This document shows, one piece after another, positions 15,346 to 23,580 of a DNA stretch of 33,623 nucleotides. The notes beneath the pieces were generated by a model. It was not told the origin of the DNA. It searched no databases and saw nothing but the letters and a program-made list of their open reading frames with translations. The translations under genes were made by a program, and so were the position numbers. The stretch is from Methylomonas methanica (GTDB lineage Bacteria; Pseudomonadota; Gammaproteobacteria; Methylococcales; Methylomonadaceae): contig NZ_LUUG01000072.1 in assembly GCF_001644035.1 (NCBI RefSeq), positions 1 through 33,623 of the forward strand. Reading direction: 5' to 3'. The stretch's first letter is position 1; each line of letters begins with the position of its first letter.

Positions 15346-15381
15346 GGGACTTTTTCTAGTCGCAACTGCTTGGAGTAGGTC

Positions 15382-18069
15382 ATGAATCCCCCCAAAACAT
15401 CCTGGCACCATCTTTCACCAGAAGCCTTGCAGACTCGCCTGCAGGTGGATATTCAGCAAGGTTTGAGCGAAACTGAAGCACAGCGGCGTCTTGGTCAATA
15501 TGGCCCCAATCGTCTGACTCCGCGACGCGGAAAAAGCCCGTTACGCTTGCTGCTCGAGCAATTTCATCAACCGCTGGTTTATATCCTGCTGGTTGCCGCG
15601 GCCGTCACTGCTTTTTTGCAGGAATGGGTCGATAGCAGCGTGATATTTGGCGTGGTACTGGTCAATGCCATTATCGGCTTTATTCAGGAAGCCAACGCCC
15701 TGAAAGCGATTGATGCGTTGAGCCGAGTGTTGACGATCACCTCCACGGTGTTGCGCGACGGCCAACGCCGCGCCATTTCCGCAGATGAACTGGTGCCCGG
15801 CGATGTCGTGTTGCTGCAATCCGGCGATAAGGTGCCCGCCGACTTGCGTTTATTGCAAATCCGCGAACTACAAATCGACGAATCGGCACTGACCGGAGAA
15901 TCGGTGCCGGTAGAAAAGCGTCTGGCTACGCTGGAGGTTGCCACAGTGTTGGCCGATCGTTGCAACATGGCGTATTCCTCGACTCTGGTGACCTATGGCA
16001 GCGGACTGGGCGTGGTGGTGGAAAGCGGCGACAGCACCGAGATCGGTCTGATCAATCGCATGATTGCCAGCGCCACCGATCTGGAAACGCCGCTGACTCA
16101 AAAAATAAGCCAGTTCAGCCGATTGTTGTTGTGGGTCATCGTCGGTCTTGCGGTTGTCACTTTTGCCGTGGGCGTTTGGCGCGGCCATGCCATGCTGGAC
16201 ATGTTCATGGCCGCGGTGGCGCTGGCGGTCGGCGCAATTCCCGAAGGTTTGCCCGCCGCGTTGACGATTACCCTGGCGATCGGCGTATCCAGGATGGCAA
16301 AGCGCAACGCCATCATCCGAAAACTGCCGGCAGTGGAAACCCTGGGCAGCACCACGGTGATTTGTTCAGACAAAACCGGCACGCTGACGCAAAATCAGAT
16401 GACCGTGCAAGTCCTGTTTGCGGGCGGCGAATTGTTTGAAGTCACCGGCACGGGCTACGCGCCCGATGGCGAGTTGCGCCGCAACGGGGCACCTATTGTT
16501 CCACAACAGCATCCCGCTGTGCTGGAATGTTTGAAAGCCGGGTTGTTATGCAACGATGCCCGGCTGCTTGCCGGAGCCGACGGTTGGCGCATAGAGGGCG
16601 ACCCCACCGAAGGCGCATTGTTGGTGGCAGCGCACAAGGCTGGCTTGCATCATGTCAGCGTTAGCGCCGAACATCCTCGCCTGGATAGCATTCCGTTTGA
16701 ATCCCAGCATCAATTCATGGCCACGCTTCATCACAATCGAGCCATGGATGCACGCCACGTTTATTTGAAAGGTTCGCTGGAAAGTCTGCTGGCCCGGTGT
16801 GACGCGGCTTTTGATAGTCAAATGCAGCCGACGGCATTGGATAAAGCCTTGTTGCAACGCCAGGTTGAGAGCATGGCTGCACAGGGTTTGCGGGTGTTGG
16901 CGTTTGCCCGTGCCGACCACCACTATGACGTGGTCCAGCATGACGAAGTGATGAGTGGCCTGACGTTTCTGGGCTTGCAAGCCATGATCGATCCACCACG
17001 CCCGGAAGCCGCAGTTTCAATCGCAGCCTGTTACCAGGCTGGGATTCAAGTCAAGATGATTACCGGCGACCATCCCATCACCGCTCAGGCGATTGCCAGG
17101 CAATTGGGCATGCAAGGCACGGAGCAAGTCATCAGCGGCGCCGAATTACAGAATATCGACGAAAGCCAACTTCCCGAACGGGTGGCAAAGTGTTCCGTTT
17201 ACGCTCGCATCGCTCCGGAACAAAAACTGCAACTGGTAAGGGTGTTGCAAGCCCAAGGCCATGTGGTGGCGATGACCGGCGACGGAGTCAACGACGCGCC
17301 GGCACTGCGTCAAGCCAATATTGGCGTGGCGATGGGATTAAACGGCACTGAAGTCGCCAAGGAGGCAGCCGACATGCTGCTCACCGACGACAATTTCGCC
17401 ACCATTGAAGCCGCCGTGGAGGAAGGCCGTGGTGTGTTCGACAATCTGGTGAAATTTATCGTCTGGACCTTGCCGACCAATCTTGGCGAAGGCTTGGTCA
17501 TCTCCGCCGCCATACTCGCCAATGTGGCATTGCCGATTACCCCCGTGCAAATTCTTTGGATCAACATGTCCACGGCTGTGCTGCTGGGGCTGATGTTGGC
17601 TTTTGAGGCTAAGGAACCCGGCTTGATGAAACGCAAACCGCGAGAACCAGAACAACCGATCTTGACTAAACACCTAGTATTTCGTATTTGCCTGGTCGCG
17701 ACCCTGCTGTTGATCGGCGCCTACGGTCTGTTCGAATGGGAGTTGTCGCACGGAGAATCACTGATGAAAGCCCGTACGGTGGCCGTGAATGTGTTTGTCT
17801 TCGGCGAGCTATTTTACTTGTTCAACTGCCGTTCGCTTCGGTATTCGATGTTTCACGTCGGGGTAATTTCCAATGGGTGGCTGATATTCGGCGTATGCTG
17901 CATGACCCTACTGCAATTGCTGTTTACCTACTGGCCGCCCATGCAGAAATTGTTCGGCAGCGCGGCCATTGGTTATGATGAGTGGCTGCTGATTATTGGT
18001 ATAGGTATTGCGATCTATGCAACCGTCGGTGTGGAAAAATTCCTGCTGCGACGCCGAAGAGGCGCTTGA
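15382..18069 (+). CDS. P2-type cation-transporting ATPase
   Basis: 895 residues, complete. Order: N-terminal cation-ATPase domain (WHHLSPEALQTRLQ), M1-M2, actuator with ALTGESVPVEK (about 168-178), M4 with AIPEGLPAALTI (about 285-296), phosphorylation site CSDKTGTLTQNQ with D330, nucleotide domain, MTGDGVNDAPAL (about 631-642), then M5-M10. PEGLPA and overall length place it with the P2A (PacL/SERCA-like) pumps. However, the M6 segment reads ILWINMSTAVLLG, where calcium pumps have NLVTDG, so the key Asp is replaced by Ala and calcium specificity should not be assumed; Na+, K+, Mg2+ or other ions are open. RBS GGAG is 9 nt before the ATG. A closely similar second copy begins at 33112. Confidence 0.93.
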   Translation: MNPPKTSWHHLSPEALQTRLQVDIQQGLSETEAQRRLGQYGPNRLTPRRGKSPLRLLLEQFHQPLVYILLVAAAVTAFLQEWVDSSVIFGVVLVNAIIGFIQEANALKAIDALSRVLTITSTVLRDGQRRAISADELVPGDVVLLQSGDKVPADLRLLQIRELQIDESALTGESVPVEKRLATLEVATVLADRCNMAYSSTLVTYGSGLGVVVESGDSTEIGLINRMIASATDLETPLTQKISQFSRLLLWVIVGLAVVTFAVGVWRGHAMLDMFMAAVALAVGAIPEGLPAALTITLAIGVSRMAKRNAIIRKLPAVETLGSTTVICSDKTGTLTQNQMTVQVLFAGGELFEVTGTGYAPDGELRRNGAPIVPQQHPAVLECLKAGLLCNDARLLAGADGWRIEGDPTEGALLVAAHKAGLHHVSVSAEHPRLDSIPFESQHQFMATLHHNRAMDARHVYLKGSLESLLARCDAAFDSQMQPTALDKALLQRQVESMAAQGLRVLAFARADHHYDVVQHDEVMSGLTFLGLQAMIDPPRPEAAVSIAACYQAGIQVKMITGDHPITAQAIARQLGMQGTEQVISGAELQNIDESQLPERVAKCSVYARIAPEQKLQLVRVLQAQGHVVAMTGDGVNDAPALRQANIGVAMGLNGTEVAKEAADMLLTDDNFATIEAAVEEGRGVFDNLVKFIVWTLPTNLGEGLVISAAILANVALPITPVQILWINMSTAVLLGLMLAFEAKEPGLMKRKPREPEQPILTKHLVFRICLVATLLLIGAYGLFEWELSHGESLMKARTVAVNVFVFGELFYLFNCRSLRYSMFHVGVISNGWLIFGVCCMTLLQLLFTYWPPMQKLFGSAAIGYDEWLLIIGIGIAIYATVGVEKFLLRRRRGA

Positions 18070-18151
18070 TCAGCGAGGGATTGTTTTCAAGGGGCGATGC
18101 AAGTTTTGAACGACGGCAGTTCTTTTATCGTATTAGCGGGGGCTTTGGGTT

Positions 18152-18502
18152 ATGAAAAGAATTTTATGGGCGGTGTTCGCCATAGGCTTAATAGGCCTGT
18201 ATTTCGTTAACATGGCGATGCTGAAAATGCCGTTTTTGAATTGGGAGTGGGGGAAACATGCGGCGATTCGATTTTTTCTGGGCTTTTTTATTTTAGGTGT
18301 CAACGCTTTTTATGCTCAGAAATTAAAATTTACCAGTGCGCTTAAAGTAATATTGGCCATAGCCTTTCTGGATTATTTGTACGATTACTATATAGAAGCC
18401 TATAGGCTTAATTTTGAAATCATTTTGCATGGCTTGTACATGATCGTGTGGGGCTCGATAATGGGTTATCTTGCATGCAAGGACTTCAACAACAAGGAAT
18501 AA
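18152..18502 (+). CDS. Hypothetical small membrane protein, three to four helices
   Basis: 116 residues, no family recognised. Hydrophobic segments lie at about 3-22, 38-54, 64-80 and 90-107; between them are LKMPFLNWEWGKHAAIRF and YDYYIEAYRLNF, rich in aromatic residues. The start at ATG 18152 gives a basic N-terminus (MKR) typical of membrane insertion. It lies 82 nt after the ATPase on the same strand and 51 nt before a DedA gene, so the three may form one transcript. Function unknown; a membrane partner of the ATPase or DedA protein is possible but not shown. Confidence 0.75.
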   Translation: MKRILWAVFAIGLIGLYFVNMAMLKMPFLNWEWGKHAAIRFFLGFFILGVNAFYAQKLKFTSALKVILAIAFLDYLYDYYIEAYRLNFEIILHGLYMIVWGSIMGYLACKDFNNKE

Positions 18503-18553
18503 TAAAATAATCGCGCAATGTCATTCGATTGCAAGAAATGTTGATACAGGGGC

Positions 18554-19153
18554 ATGCCAATGGGGGGTATTGTTGCCTTAATAGAAAACCATATTGAATA
18601 TGCTCCATGGATAATATTTGGTTTGTTATTACTGGCCGGTTTTAATATCCCTATTTCTGAAGATGGCATGCTGTTCGTGGCGGCAACTTTCGCGTCGAGA
18701 AACCCTGAGCACATGCCGCATTTGTTTGCTGCGGTTTATGCCGGGGCTTATGGTTCGGACCTGATTTGCTACGGCTTGGGCAGAGTATTGGGACCGCGAC
18801 TACGTCATTGGCGTTTTTTTTCGAAACTAATGGATAATAACAAAATCGACAAGGTATCGGACTATTATCGAAACTATGGCATATTGACACTGTTATTCGG
18901 ACGATTCGTGCCGTTTGGCATCCGAAACCTGTTGTTTTTGACTGCGGGGCTTGGTCGAATGAATGCCGTTAAATTTGCGGCAGCCGATTTTTTGGCCTGC
19001 TCGGTGTCGGTAATGGTGTATCTCAGTGTTTATTATCACTATGGACAAAAAATCGTCATAATTATCCAGGAAGTGAATATCGCCATTTTTATTTTGGCGC
19101 TGTTGATCGGCGCTTATCTTTACTTTAAAAAAGCGAGGGCGAGTAAGGCATAA
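18554..19153 (+). CDS. DedA family membrane protein
   Basis: 199 residues. DedA/SNARE-associated features are FNIPISEDGMLFVAATFAS (about 30-48, the re-entrant loop with the acidic residue), AAVYAGAYGSDLICYGLGRVLGPRL (about 59-83) and FGRFVPFGIRNLLFLTAGLGRM (about 115-136, with the conserved FxRFxPxxR arginine pattern), then two closing helices and a basic tail. DedA proteins are thought to move lipid carriers such as undecaprenyl phosphate, or to support proton-motive-force homeostasis. A second ATG at 18560 has better spacing to AGGGG and could be the true start. It is probably co-transcribed with the preceding gene. Confidence 0.88.
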   Translation: MPMGGIVALIENHIEYAPWIIFGLLLLAGFNIPISEDGMLFVAATFASRNPEHMPHLFAAVYAGAYGSDLICYGLGRVLGPRLRHWRFFSKLMDNNKIDKVSDYYRNYGILTLLFGRFVPFGIRNLLFLTAGLGRMNAVKFAAADFLACSVSVMVYLSVYYHYGQKIVIIIQEVNIAIFILALLIGAYLYFKKARASKA

Positions 19154-19166
19154 GCCGGCAGCCACC

Positions 19167-19226
19167 AGCGGTTACCTTGAATGATAACCGCTAAATTGCT
19201 GGATGGTGTTGGCACGCCGACGTGCC
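19167..19226. terminator. Two hairpins between convergent DedA and GH5 genes
   Basis: AGCGGTTA (19167-19174) pairs with TAACCGCT (19185-19192) around a 10-nt loop, and GGCACG (19211-19216) pairs with CGTGCC (19221-19226) around a 4-nt loop. Neither is followed by a strong T-tract, but their place between convergent genes suits transcription termination or mRNA end protection. Confidence 0.45.
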
Positions 19227-19268
19227 GCGAAAAGAGGCCTCAAGCACCGGGTATTTTCGACAATGCGG

Positions 19269-20570
19269 TTATTTTGTCTTCTTTACAATTTTTGGTTTCG
19301 TCTGTTTTTCTAATTTGGCGGTAAAGGTTTGAATTGGTCGTTTCAGGTTTCGGCCTTTGGTTGCTTTTTTCATGGCGTTGATGACGATAGGATTGGGCGA
19401 AAAAAACTCCGGCGTATTCCACTGGCTCCATTTGTATTTGATAGTGATTAAATCATCCGTATCAATATTGGCAACATTGCCGTTTTGCGTTGCTGTGTTG
19501 TACATACCCCAGTTATTCTGGCCCAACACCTTATAAGACCAAGTTGTCCAGTGGCTTCCAGATTCAGTCAATTTTTTAAGCCCGTAATTCCAGGATTCCG
19601 CATTTCCGAATAGCGTGAATTCCCCGACAAAATGCGGTACGTTATATTTTGTACCCCATACTTTAGCGTCCCTTATCCAACCATCCACAGCTTTTTTCAT
19701 CACCGTGAAGTCTTCATTGTCTTGCCATTGGTAATAGTGCAGAGAATAGACGACGTTGTGCCAATGTTTCTCTCGGGGATTCGGCAGCGTATTCCACCAC
19801 CATATAGCTTCCATGATGATGATGTGGTCTGGATCTACCTTGCGGATAGCGTGATACAGGCGGTCATAAATGCTAATTACGCTAGAACCCATGGGACCGG
19901 GAAAGGTCTCCGAGGGTTCATTGAGCAGGTCATAACCGGCCACAGCGGCATTGCCTTTAAAACGCCTGGCCAGGGTTTCCCAAAATTCTACCAGTTGATT
20001 CTGATAGAACGGACTGGAATAAAGCAAAGAGCCGTTTTGTCGGCCTGAATGATGGGTTCCATTTTGTGAACCCGGCGCACCATGCAGATCAAGTATGGTG
20101 TAGAGCCCATATTGCCGTGCTTTATTTACGGTCCATTCAATGCGGGATAAATCAATGGCGCCGGTATCATCCAGTCTCCAGTTACCTTCATCATCCATAA
20201 GGTTAAGTGCATAGATTGGCAGGCGGATACAGTTGAGACCGGCATCGGCGATGTTCTTGAAATCGATTTCCGTGATCCAGGAATCCCAGTAAGTGTTGTA
20301 CAGATCCCAGACAGCCTCTTTACCAAAACGATCATTTAGAATATTGCGCGCATCCCACTCGTTTGATGCCCCGGTTAATGGTGACATCCAGGGTTCATGC
20401 ATCTTCCAACCACCCAGATTGGTGCCGTAAAGATAAACCTTTTTACCCTTGCCATAATGGTCCCTGATGTTTTTTCCATTCACTTTCAGGAAATCTGAAG
20501 CGGAATAACATAAAGGCGACGATAGCATCAGCGTCCAGAGCAAAACCTGTACTCTAGCCAGCGTCGTCAT
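19269..20570 (-). CDS. Secreted glycoside hydrolase family 5 protein
   Basis: 433 residues. A signal peptide (1-24, LLWTLMLSSPLCYSAS) is followed by a GH5 barrel with YGTNLGGWKMHEPWM (48-62), the acid/base in YDLLNEPSE (E218) and the nucleophile in HFVGEFTLFG (E317), plus SLHYYQW and the wall-like HTTWSYK region. The LGGWLxxEPW-like opening is that of exo-beta-1,3-glucanase-type GH5 members, so a beta-1,3- or 1,6-glucan is a likely substrate, though cellulose-type substrates cannot be excluded. The tail is Lys/Thr-rich (about 410-433). ATG 20570 has a GAGGAAA site formed where an opgC relic ends; an upstream start at 20660 lies within the relic and is rejected. With GH17 and opgC it suggests a glucan theme. 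Confidence 0.88.
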   Translation of the reverse strand: MTTLARVQVLLWTLMLSSPLCYSASDFLKVNGKNIRDHYGKGKKVYLYGTNLGGWKMHEPWMSPLTGASNEWDARNILNDRFGKEAVWDLYNTYWDSWITEIDFKNIADAGLNCIRLPIYALNLMDDEGNWRLDDTGAIDLSRIEWTVNKARQYGLYTILDLHGAPGSQNGTHHSGRQNGSLLYSSPFYQNQLVEFWETLARRFKGNAAVAGYDLLNEPSETFPGPMGSSVISIYDRLYHAIRKVDPDHIIIMEAIWWWNTLPNPREKHWHNVVYSLHYYQWQDNEDFTVMKKAVDGWIRDAKVWGTKYNVPHFVGEFTLFGNAESWNYGLKKLTESGSHWTTWSYKVLGQNNWGMYNTATQNGNVANIDTDDLITIKYKWSQWNTPEFFSPNPIVINAMKKATKGRNLKRPIQTFTAKLEKQTKPKIVKKTK

Positions 20571-20817
20571 AAGATTTCCTCGCACGGCCCAGCCAAAGAC
20601 CTCTGCGACACGAACAGCGTGCATAGCCGACTGTCCCGGCAACTCCAGACAGGAAAACACACATTTCCGCCGCGTCGCTTAATCTGAGCCAAAGCCTCTT
20701 TGTAGTGAAATCGGGAATTGACCGGCATGTGGTTGATGAAGATAACCATTAAGGCAAAACCACTTAAGAATCCAGTTGCGGATTACCTGCTGGTACTGGA
20801 TGGGGTAGTGATTCCAT
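20571..20817 (-). pseudogene. opgC: Decayed second copy of the opgC 5' end
   Basis: From ATG 20817 the minus strand follows the first 80 or so codons of opgC (13633-15021). Shared blocks are MES, QLD, IFINHMP, and the bases for DAAE, VFLSG and the LWLG stretch. A stop follows the LDS codons and several indels shift the frame, so no product forms. Similarity ends exactly where the GH5 ribosome site begins, so the GH5 gene appears to have been joined onto, or to have replaced the rest of, this opgC copy. Confidence 0.85.
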
Positions 20818-21028
20818 GATGAATCCTGTGCGAATGGGGCGAACCAAGTTTCGCGGTGTGATAATTATTCTGAATACGCCCATGGTGTGATTCTTGATGC
20901 ACCCTAAAATGCAGACAACACGGCATGCCCTGATTCCAGTGTTTACCGTATGTATCAGACCTGGATTATTAACAGACTAATAGCAATAATAGCACCGCAA
21001 GCTTTCATCAACCTTTCAACACGGTAAA
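20818..21028. repeat. opgC leader, copy 2 of the duplicated intergenic module
   Basis: Homologous to 15022-15230 with scattered differences. It contains the TGAAAGG promoter box at its right end, directly before the response-regulator gene. Transcription from it leftward would pass the opgC relic and reach the GH5 gene. No open gene is seen. Confidence 0.8.
20986..21019 (-). promoter_or_regulatory. TGAAAGG direct-repeat promoter upstream of the opgC relic and GH5
   Basis: Half-sites on the minus strand at 21019-20999 (TTGAAAGG, then TGAAAGC), 7-nt spacer, TATTAT -10 box (20991-20986). Same geometry as the other three copies. Its edge is only 16 nt from the response-regulator start codon, so binding could also repress or control that divergent gene. 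Confidence 0.65.
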
Positions 21029-21035
21029 CTTTTTG

Positions 21036-21710
21036 ATGAGGATTTTATTGGTCGAAGACGATGCCGTGTTAGGTGACGGTCTTTCCCGGAGCCTTGGCGA
21101 CTGGGGATTTGATGTCACACTGGCGGTGACGGGCAATTATGCCGACAGTGCGCTATGCACACAGCCTTATGACATGGTAATCCTCGACCTGGGTCTGCCT
21201 GACATGGATGGACGCGATGTATTACGGCAACTACGGGCCCGAAAGTCAGCCATTCCGGTATTGATACTCACTGCCCGCGATGGCCTTAATGATAGAGTCG
21301 GCGGTCTGGAGTTGGGCGCCGACGATTATATGACCAAGCCTTTCGAACTGCGGGAACTGGAGGCTCGGGTGCGAGCTTTACTGCGTCGCAGTCATGGCGG
21401 TTTTAGCCACGACATTGTGTTTGGCCGATTGTGGCTGGATATCCGCAGCCAGCAGATTATGACCGATGCCATGCCTATGACCTTGCCGCCACGGGAATAT
21501 GGCGTGCTGGAAGCCTTGTTGCTGCAAGCCGGACGCGTAGTGAGCAAGGACAGCATTGCCCAGCGCCTGGCGGTGCGTTCCGAAGAACTGGCCGACAACG
21601 CTATCGAAGTCTATATCCATCGTTTGCGTAAACGTTTGGAGCCTTTGGGCATTGGCATCCGCACCCTGCGTGGATTGGGCTATCTGTTGGAGCAAAACGA
21701 CGATGCGTAA
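21036..21710 (+). CDS. OmpR/PhoB-type response regulator (QseB/PmrA-like)
   Basis: 224 residues. The receiver domain has acidic pocket VEDD (6-9), phosphoacceptor D51 in MVILDLGLPDMDG, T79 in LILTARDG and K101 in DDYMTKPF. A winged-helix output domain spans about 125-221 (LTLPPREYGVLEALLLQAGRVVSKDSIAQRL, IEVYIHRLRKRLEPLGIGIRTLRGLGY). ATG 21036 gives the standard MRILLVEDD start; the TTG before it is less likely. There is no clear Shine-Dalgarno site. The kinase gene overlaps its stop by 8 nt. A TGAAAGG direct-repeat promoter lies just upstream and three more in the window, so these are the natural candidates for its binding sites. The inducing signal is not visible. Confidence 0.92.
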   Translation: MRILLVEDDAVLGDGLSRSLGDWGFDVTLAVTGNYADSALCTQPYDMVILDLGLPDMDGRDVLRQLRARKSAIPVLILTARDGLNDRVGGLELGADDYMTKPFELRELEARVRALLRRSHGGFSHDIVFGRLWLDIRSQQIMTDAMPMTLPPREYGVLEALLLQAGRVVSKDSIAQRLAVRSEELADNAIEVYIHRLRKRLEPLGIGIRTLRGLGYLLEQNDDA

Positions 21711-23085
21711 ACCTCAAAGCTTGCGGGCGCAGCTGTTGTCACGACTGACGCTACCGCTGCTCGTGGTGGTGATTCTGGATGCCTCGGTGTCATATTTCGT
21801 GGCGTTGCATTATGCCGACCAGGCTTACGATAGCTGGTTGCTGGATTCGGCAAAATCCCTGGCGCAACAGGTCAAGGCTCAGAAGGACAAAGTCACCTTC
21901 GAACTGCCGCCCATTGCCGTCGAAGTGTTTCGTTGGGATGCCATGGACAAAACCTTTTTCAAGGTGGAATCCGAGGCGGCCGGCTTTATCGCCGGCGACA
22001 AAGGACTACCCAGTCCGATGTTGGCGACCATGGCTAATAATGAGCCGTTTTTTTCCGACGGCGAAATCCAGGGACAAACAGTCCGGATTGTGTCGGTGCT
22101 CACCGCGCCGACGGCTGATGACACCGACGATGTGCTAATTTCCGTGGCCGAAACCCTCAAAAAGCGGCGCAGTATGATGAATGAAATTTTATTAGCGGTA
22201 GTGCTGCCACAGCTTTTACTGGTGTTGATTACCGGTTTTCACATCTGGACCGGTATCAACCGGGGGCTCGGTCCTCTCAACGATCTGGCAAAACTCATCG
22301 CCCAACGTTCGGCCAGAGACTTAAATCCAATTTCGGATGCCGGTGTGCCGCTGGAAGTCCGTTCGTTGACCCATACCATCAATGCCTTGCTGGATCGGCT
22401 CGGCGCTAATCTGAAGACGCAGCAGCGTTTCATCGAAAATGCGGCACATCAACTGCGCACGCCATTAGCCGGTTTGAAGGTACAGGCGGAACGGGCGCTG
22501 CTAGCCGATAACCTTGAAACCATGAAGCCGGCTCTGGCGCATATCAAAAACTCTGCCGATCGGGTCGCGCACCTCAGCACGCAATTACTAGTCTTAGCTC
22601 GCTCGGAGTCGGTATCACACAGTGTTCAGGTGTTTGAGTCTATAGATTTAGTCGGATCTGCTCGAAGTTGCTGTATGGACTGGGTGCCGAAAGCATTGGA
22701 ACGCAACATCGAATTGGGATTTGATGCACCGACTGCGGCGGTTCGAGTAGTTGGAGACGAAGCATTGCTTCGAGAACTGCTCAGCAACCTATTGGATAAC
22801 GCGAATTGTTACGGTAATCCGGGCGGACACATCAGCGTAAAAATCGAACCCAGCCTTGAGCCGCGATTGATCGTTGAAGATGACGGCCCTGGCATCCAGG
22901 CAAACGAAGCAGACAGAATTTTTGAGCGTTTTTACCGAATTCCGGGCAGTCGTGGAGAGGGTTGCGGACTGGGGCTGGCAATCGTCAAGGAAATCGCCGA
23001 CCTGCATGCGGCTCAGATCAATGTCAGCAGCGGGCCACGCGGCAGGGGCACCCGAATTGAAATTGTCTTCGGCAGTTGCTTATAA
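21703..23085 (+). CDS. Sensor histidine kinase (QseC/PmrB-like)
   Basis: 460 residues. A membrane helix (about 13-36), a periplasmic sensor region of about 125 residues (2CSK-type), a second helix (161-183), a HAMP-like linker, then the dimerisation domain with H249 in ENAAHQLRTPLAGL. The ATPase domain has an N box LLRELLSNLLDNAN, G1 in VEDDGPGI and G2 in GCGLGLAIVKEI. All catalytic motifs are present. ATG 21703 overlaps the regulator stop by 8 nt; the frame is open further upstream to 21556 but that part lies inside the regulator gene and is not used. The periplasmic part has no cysteine or histidine cluster typical of metal binding, so the signal is uncertain although an efflux operon follows. 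Confidence 0.92.
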   Translation: MRKPQSLRAQLLSRLTLPLLVVVILDASVSYFVALHYADQAYDSWLLDSAKSLAQQVKAQKDKVTFELPPIAVEVFRWDAMDKTFFKVESEAAGFIAGDKGLPSPMLATMANNEPFFSDGEIQGQTVRIVSVLTAPTADDTDDVLISVAETLKKRRSMMNEILLAVVLPQLLLVLITGFHIWTGINRGLGPLNDLAKLIAQRSARDLNPISDAGVPLEVRSLTHTINALLDRLGANLKTQQRFIENAAHQLRTPLAGLKVQAERALLADNLETMKPALAHIKNSADRVAHLSTQLLVLARSESVSHSVQVFESIDLVGSARSCCMDWVPKALERNIELGFDAPTAAVRVVGDEALLRELLSNLLDNANCYGNPGGHISVKIEPSLEPRLIVEDDGPGIQANEADRIFERFYRIPGSRGEGCGLGLAIVKEIADLHAAQINVSSGPRGRGTRIEIVFGSCL

Positions 23086-23126
23086 AAACAAAATATTACG
23101 GTACTTCTTGAAGTTTGATTCTACTA

Positions 23127-23160
23127 TTGAAAGGTTCGTGAAAGCTTGGGCGGTTAGAAT
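23127..23160 (+). promoter_or_regulatory. TGAAAGG direct-repeat promoter of the mini-lipoprotein
   Basis: Half-sites at 23127-23147 (TTGAAAGG, then TGAAAGC), 7-nt spacer, TAGAAT -10 box (23155-23160). It is the least perfect of the four copies (TTCG in place of TTGA between half-sites). The ATG at 23196 is 35 nt downstream. Confidence 0.65.
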
Positions 23161-23195
23161 GTCGCCGCAATTCCTTTGAAACACTCGAAATTGCA

Positions 23196-23324
23196 ATGTT
23201 TTCTAAAAATCACATCAGACAGCTCAGTTATTTGATTTGTTTTGTCTCCGTCATCCTGCTGACATCCGGTTGTACTTGTCACAATCCAGCGCCTATAGAT
23301 CAGTCCTCGTCGACGACAGCCTAA
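23196..23324 (+). CDS. Mini-lipoprotein, relic or product of efflux-adaptor 5' duplication
   Basis: 42 residues: a lipoprotein signal with lipobox LTSGC (Cys26), then CTCHNPAPIDQSSSTTA and a stop. It resembles the start of the adaptor protein at 23581, which reads ISGCEQHNPEPETQSS; shared are the YLxCF-type hydrophobic core, SGC, HNPxP and QSS. Together with its upstream promoter box it therefore looks like a duplicated promoter and signal region. The frame is intact and has a lipobox, so a 17-residue lipopeptide could be made. Whether it has a role in the pump or is a fossil cannot be told from the sequence; there is no strong ribosome site. Confidence 0.5.
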   Translation: MFSKNHIRQLSYLICFVSVILLTSGCTCHNPAPIDQSSSTTA

Positions 23325-23493
23325 AACCGAAAATCACCTTTGGCTTTCCGGAAGCGCACTTCATTAAGATAGCCAGTCACGTTGGCTGAGGTATGCCGAA
23401 ATTGCGGTATTCACTACGAGGCTGCAAATAAAATTTAGGGATGGCGCATAACATCAAAACATGCGGTCCAAGAAGGTTTGAATAAATAAGCTG

Positions 23494-23527
23494 TTGAAAG
23501 GTTGATGAAAGGTTTAATCGTTAGGAT
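23494..23527 (+). promoter_or_regulatory. TGAAAGG direct-repeat promoter of the RND efflux operon
   Basis: Two TGAAAGG half-sites in 23494-23514, 11 bp apart, a 7-nt spacer and TAGGAT as -10 box (23522-23527). The adaptor ATG is 54 nt beyond. With the regulator gene 2 kb upstream this is a likely target of that two-component system. Confidence 0.7.
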
Positions 23528-23580
23528 GCTACGGCTATAGCAATATTCCCTAAACCCCCTGGCGTTTTCATCGAATCGAC

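Larger units (their letters stand above)
23086..23580 (+). other. 495-nt stretch between kinase and efflux operon
   Basis: This stretch holds two TGAAAGG promoter copies (23127-23160 and 23494-23527) and the mini-lipoprotein frame at 23196-23324. It looks like an incomplete tandem duplication: promoter plus the first codons of the adaptor gene, about 370-385 nt apart. From 23325 to 23480 I see nothing recognisable. Confidence 0.6.

Noticed and set aside
15190..15378. 62-codon open frame before the P-type ATPase
   Set aside because: It runs through a promoter box and a DUF502 relic in part; no ribosome site, and the similarity to DUF502 changes frame. Treated as pseudogene.
15382..18069. Firm call as a calcium pump
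   Set aside because: PEGLPA and length suggest the P2A group, but the M6 aspartate of calcium pumps is replaced by Ala, so substrate was left open.
20571..20660. N-terminal extension of the GH5 protein to 20660
   Set aside because: The extra residues translate opgC relic DNA in a wrong frame. The ATG at 20570 has a good ribosome site and a signal peptide directly after it.
21556..21702. Upstream extension of the histidine kinase to 21556
   Set aside because: It lies wholly inside the response-regulator gene. ATG 21703 gives a normal kinase N-terminus and an 8-nt overlap.
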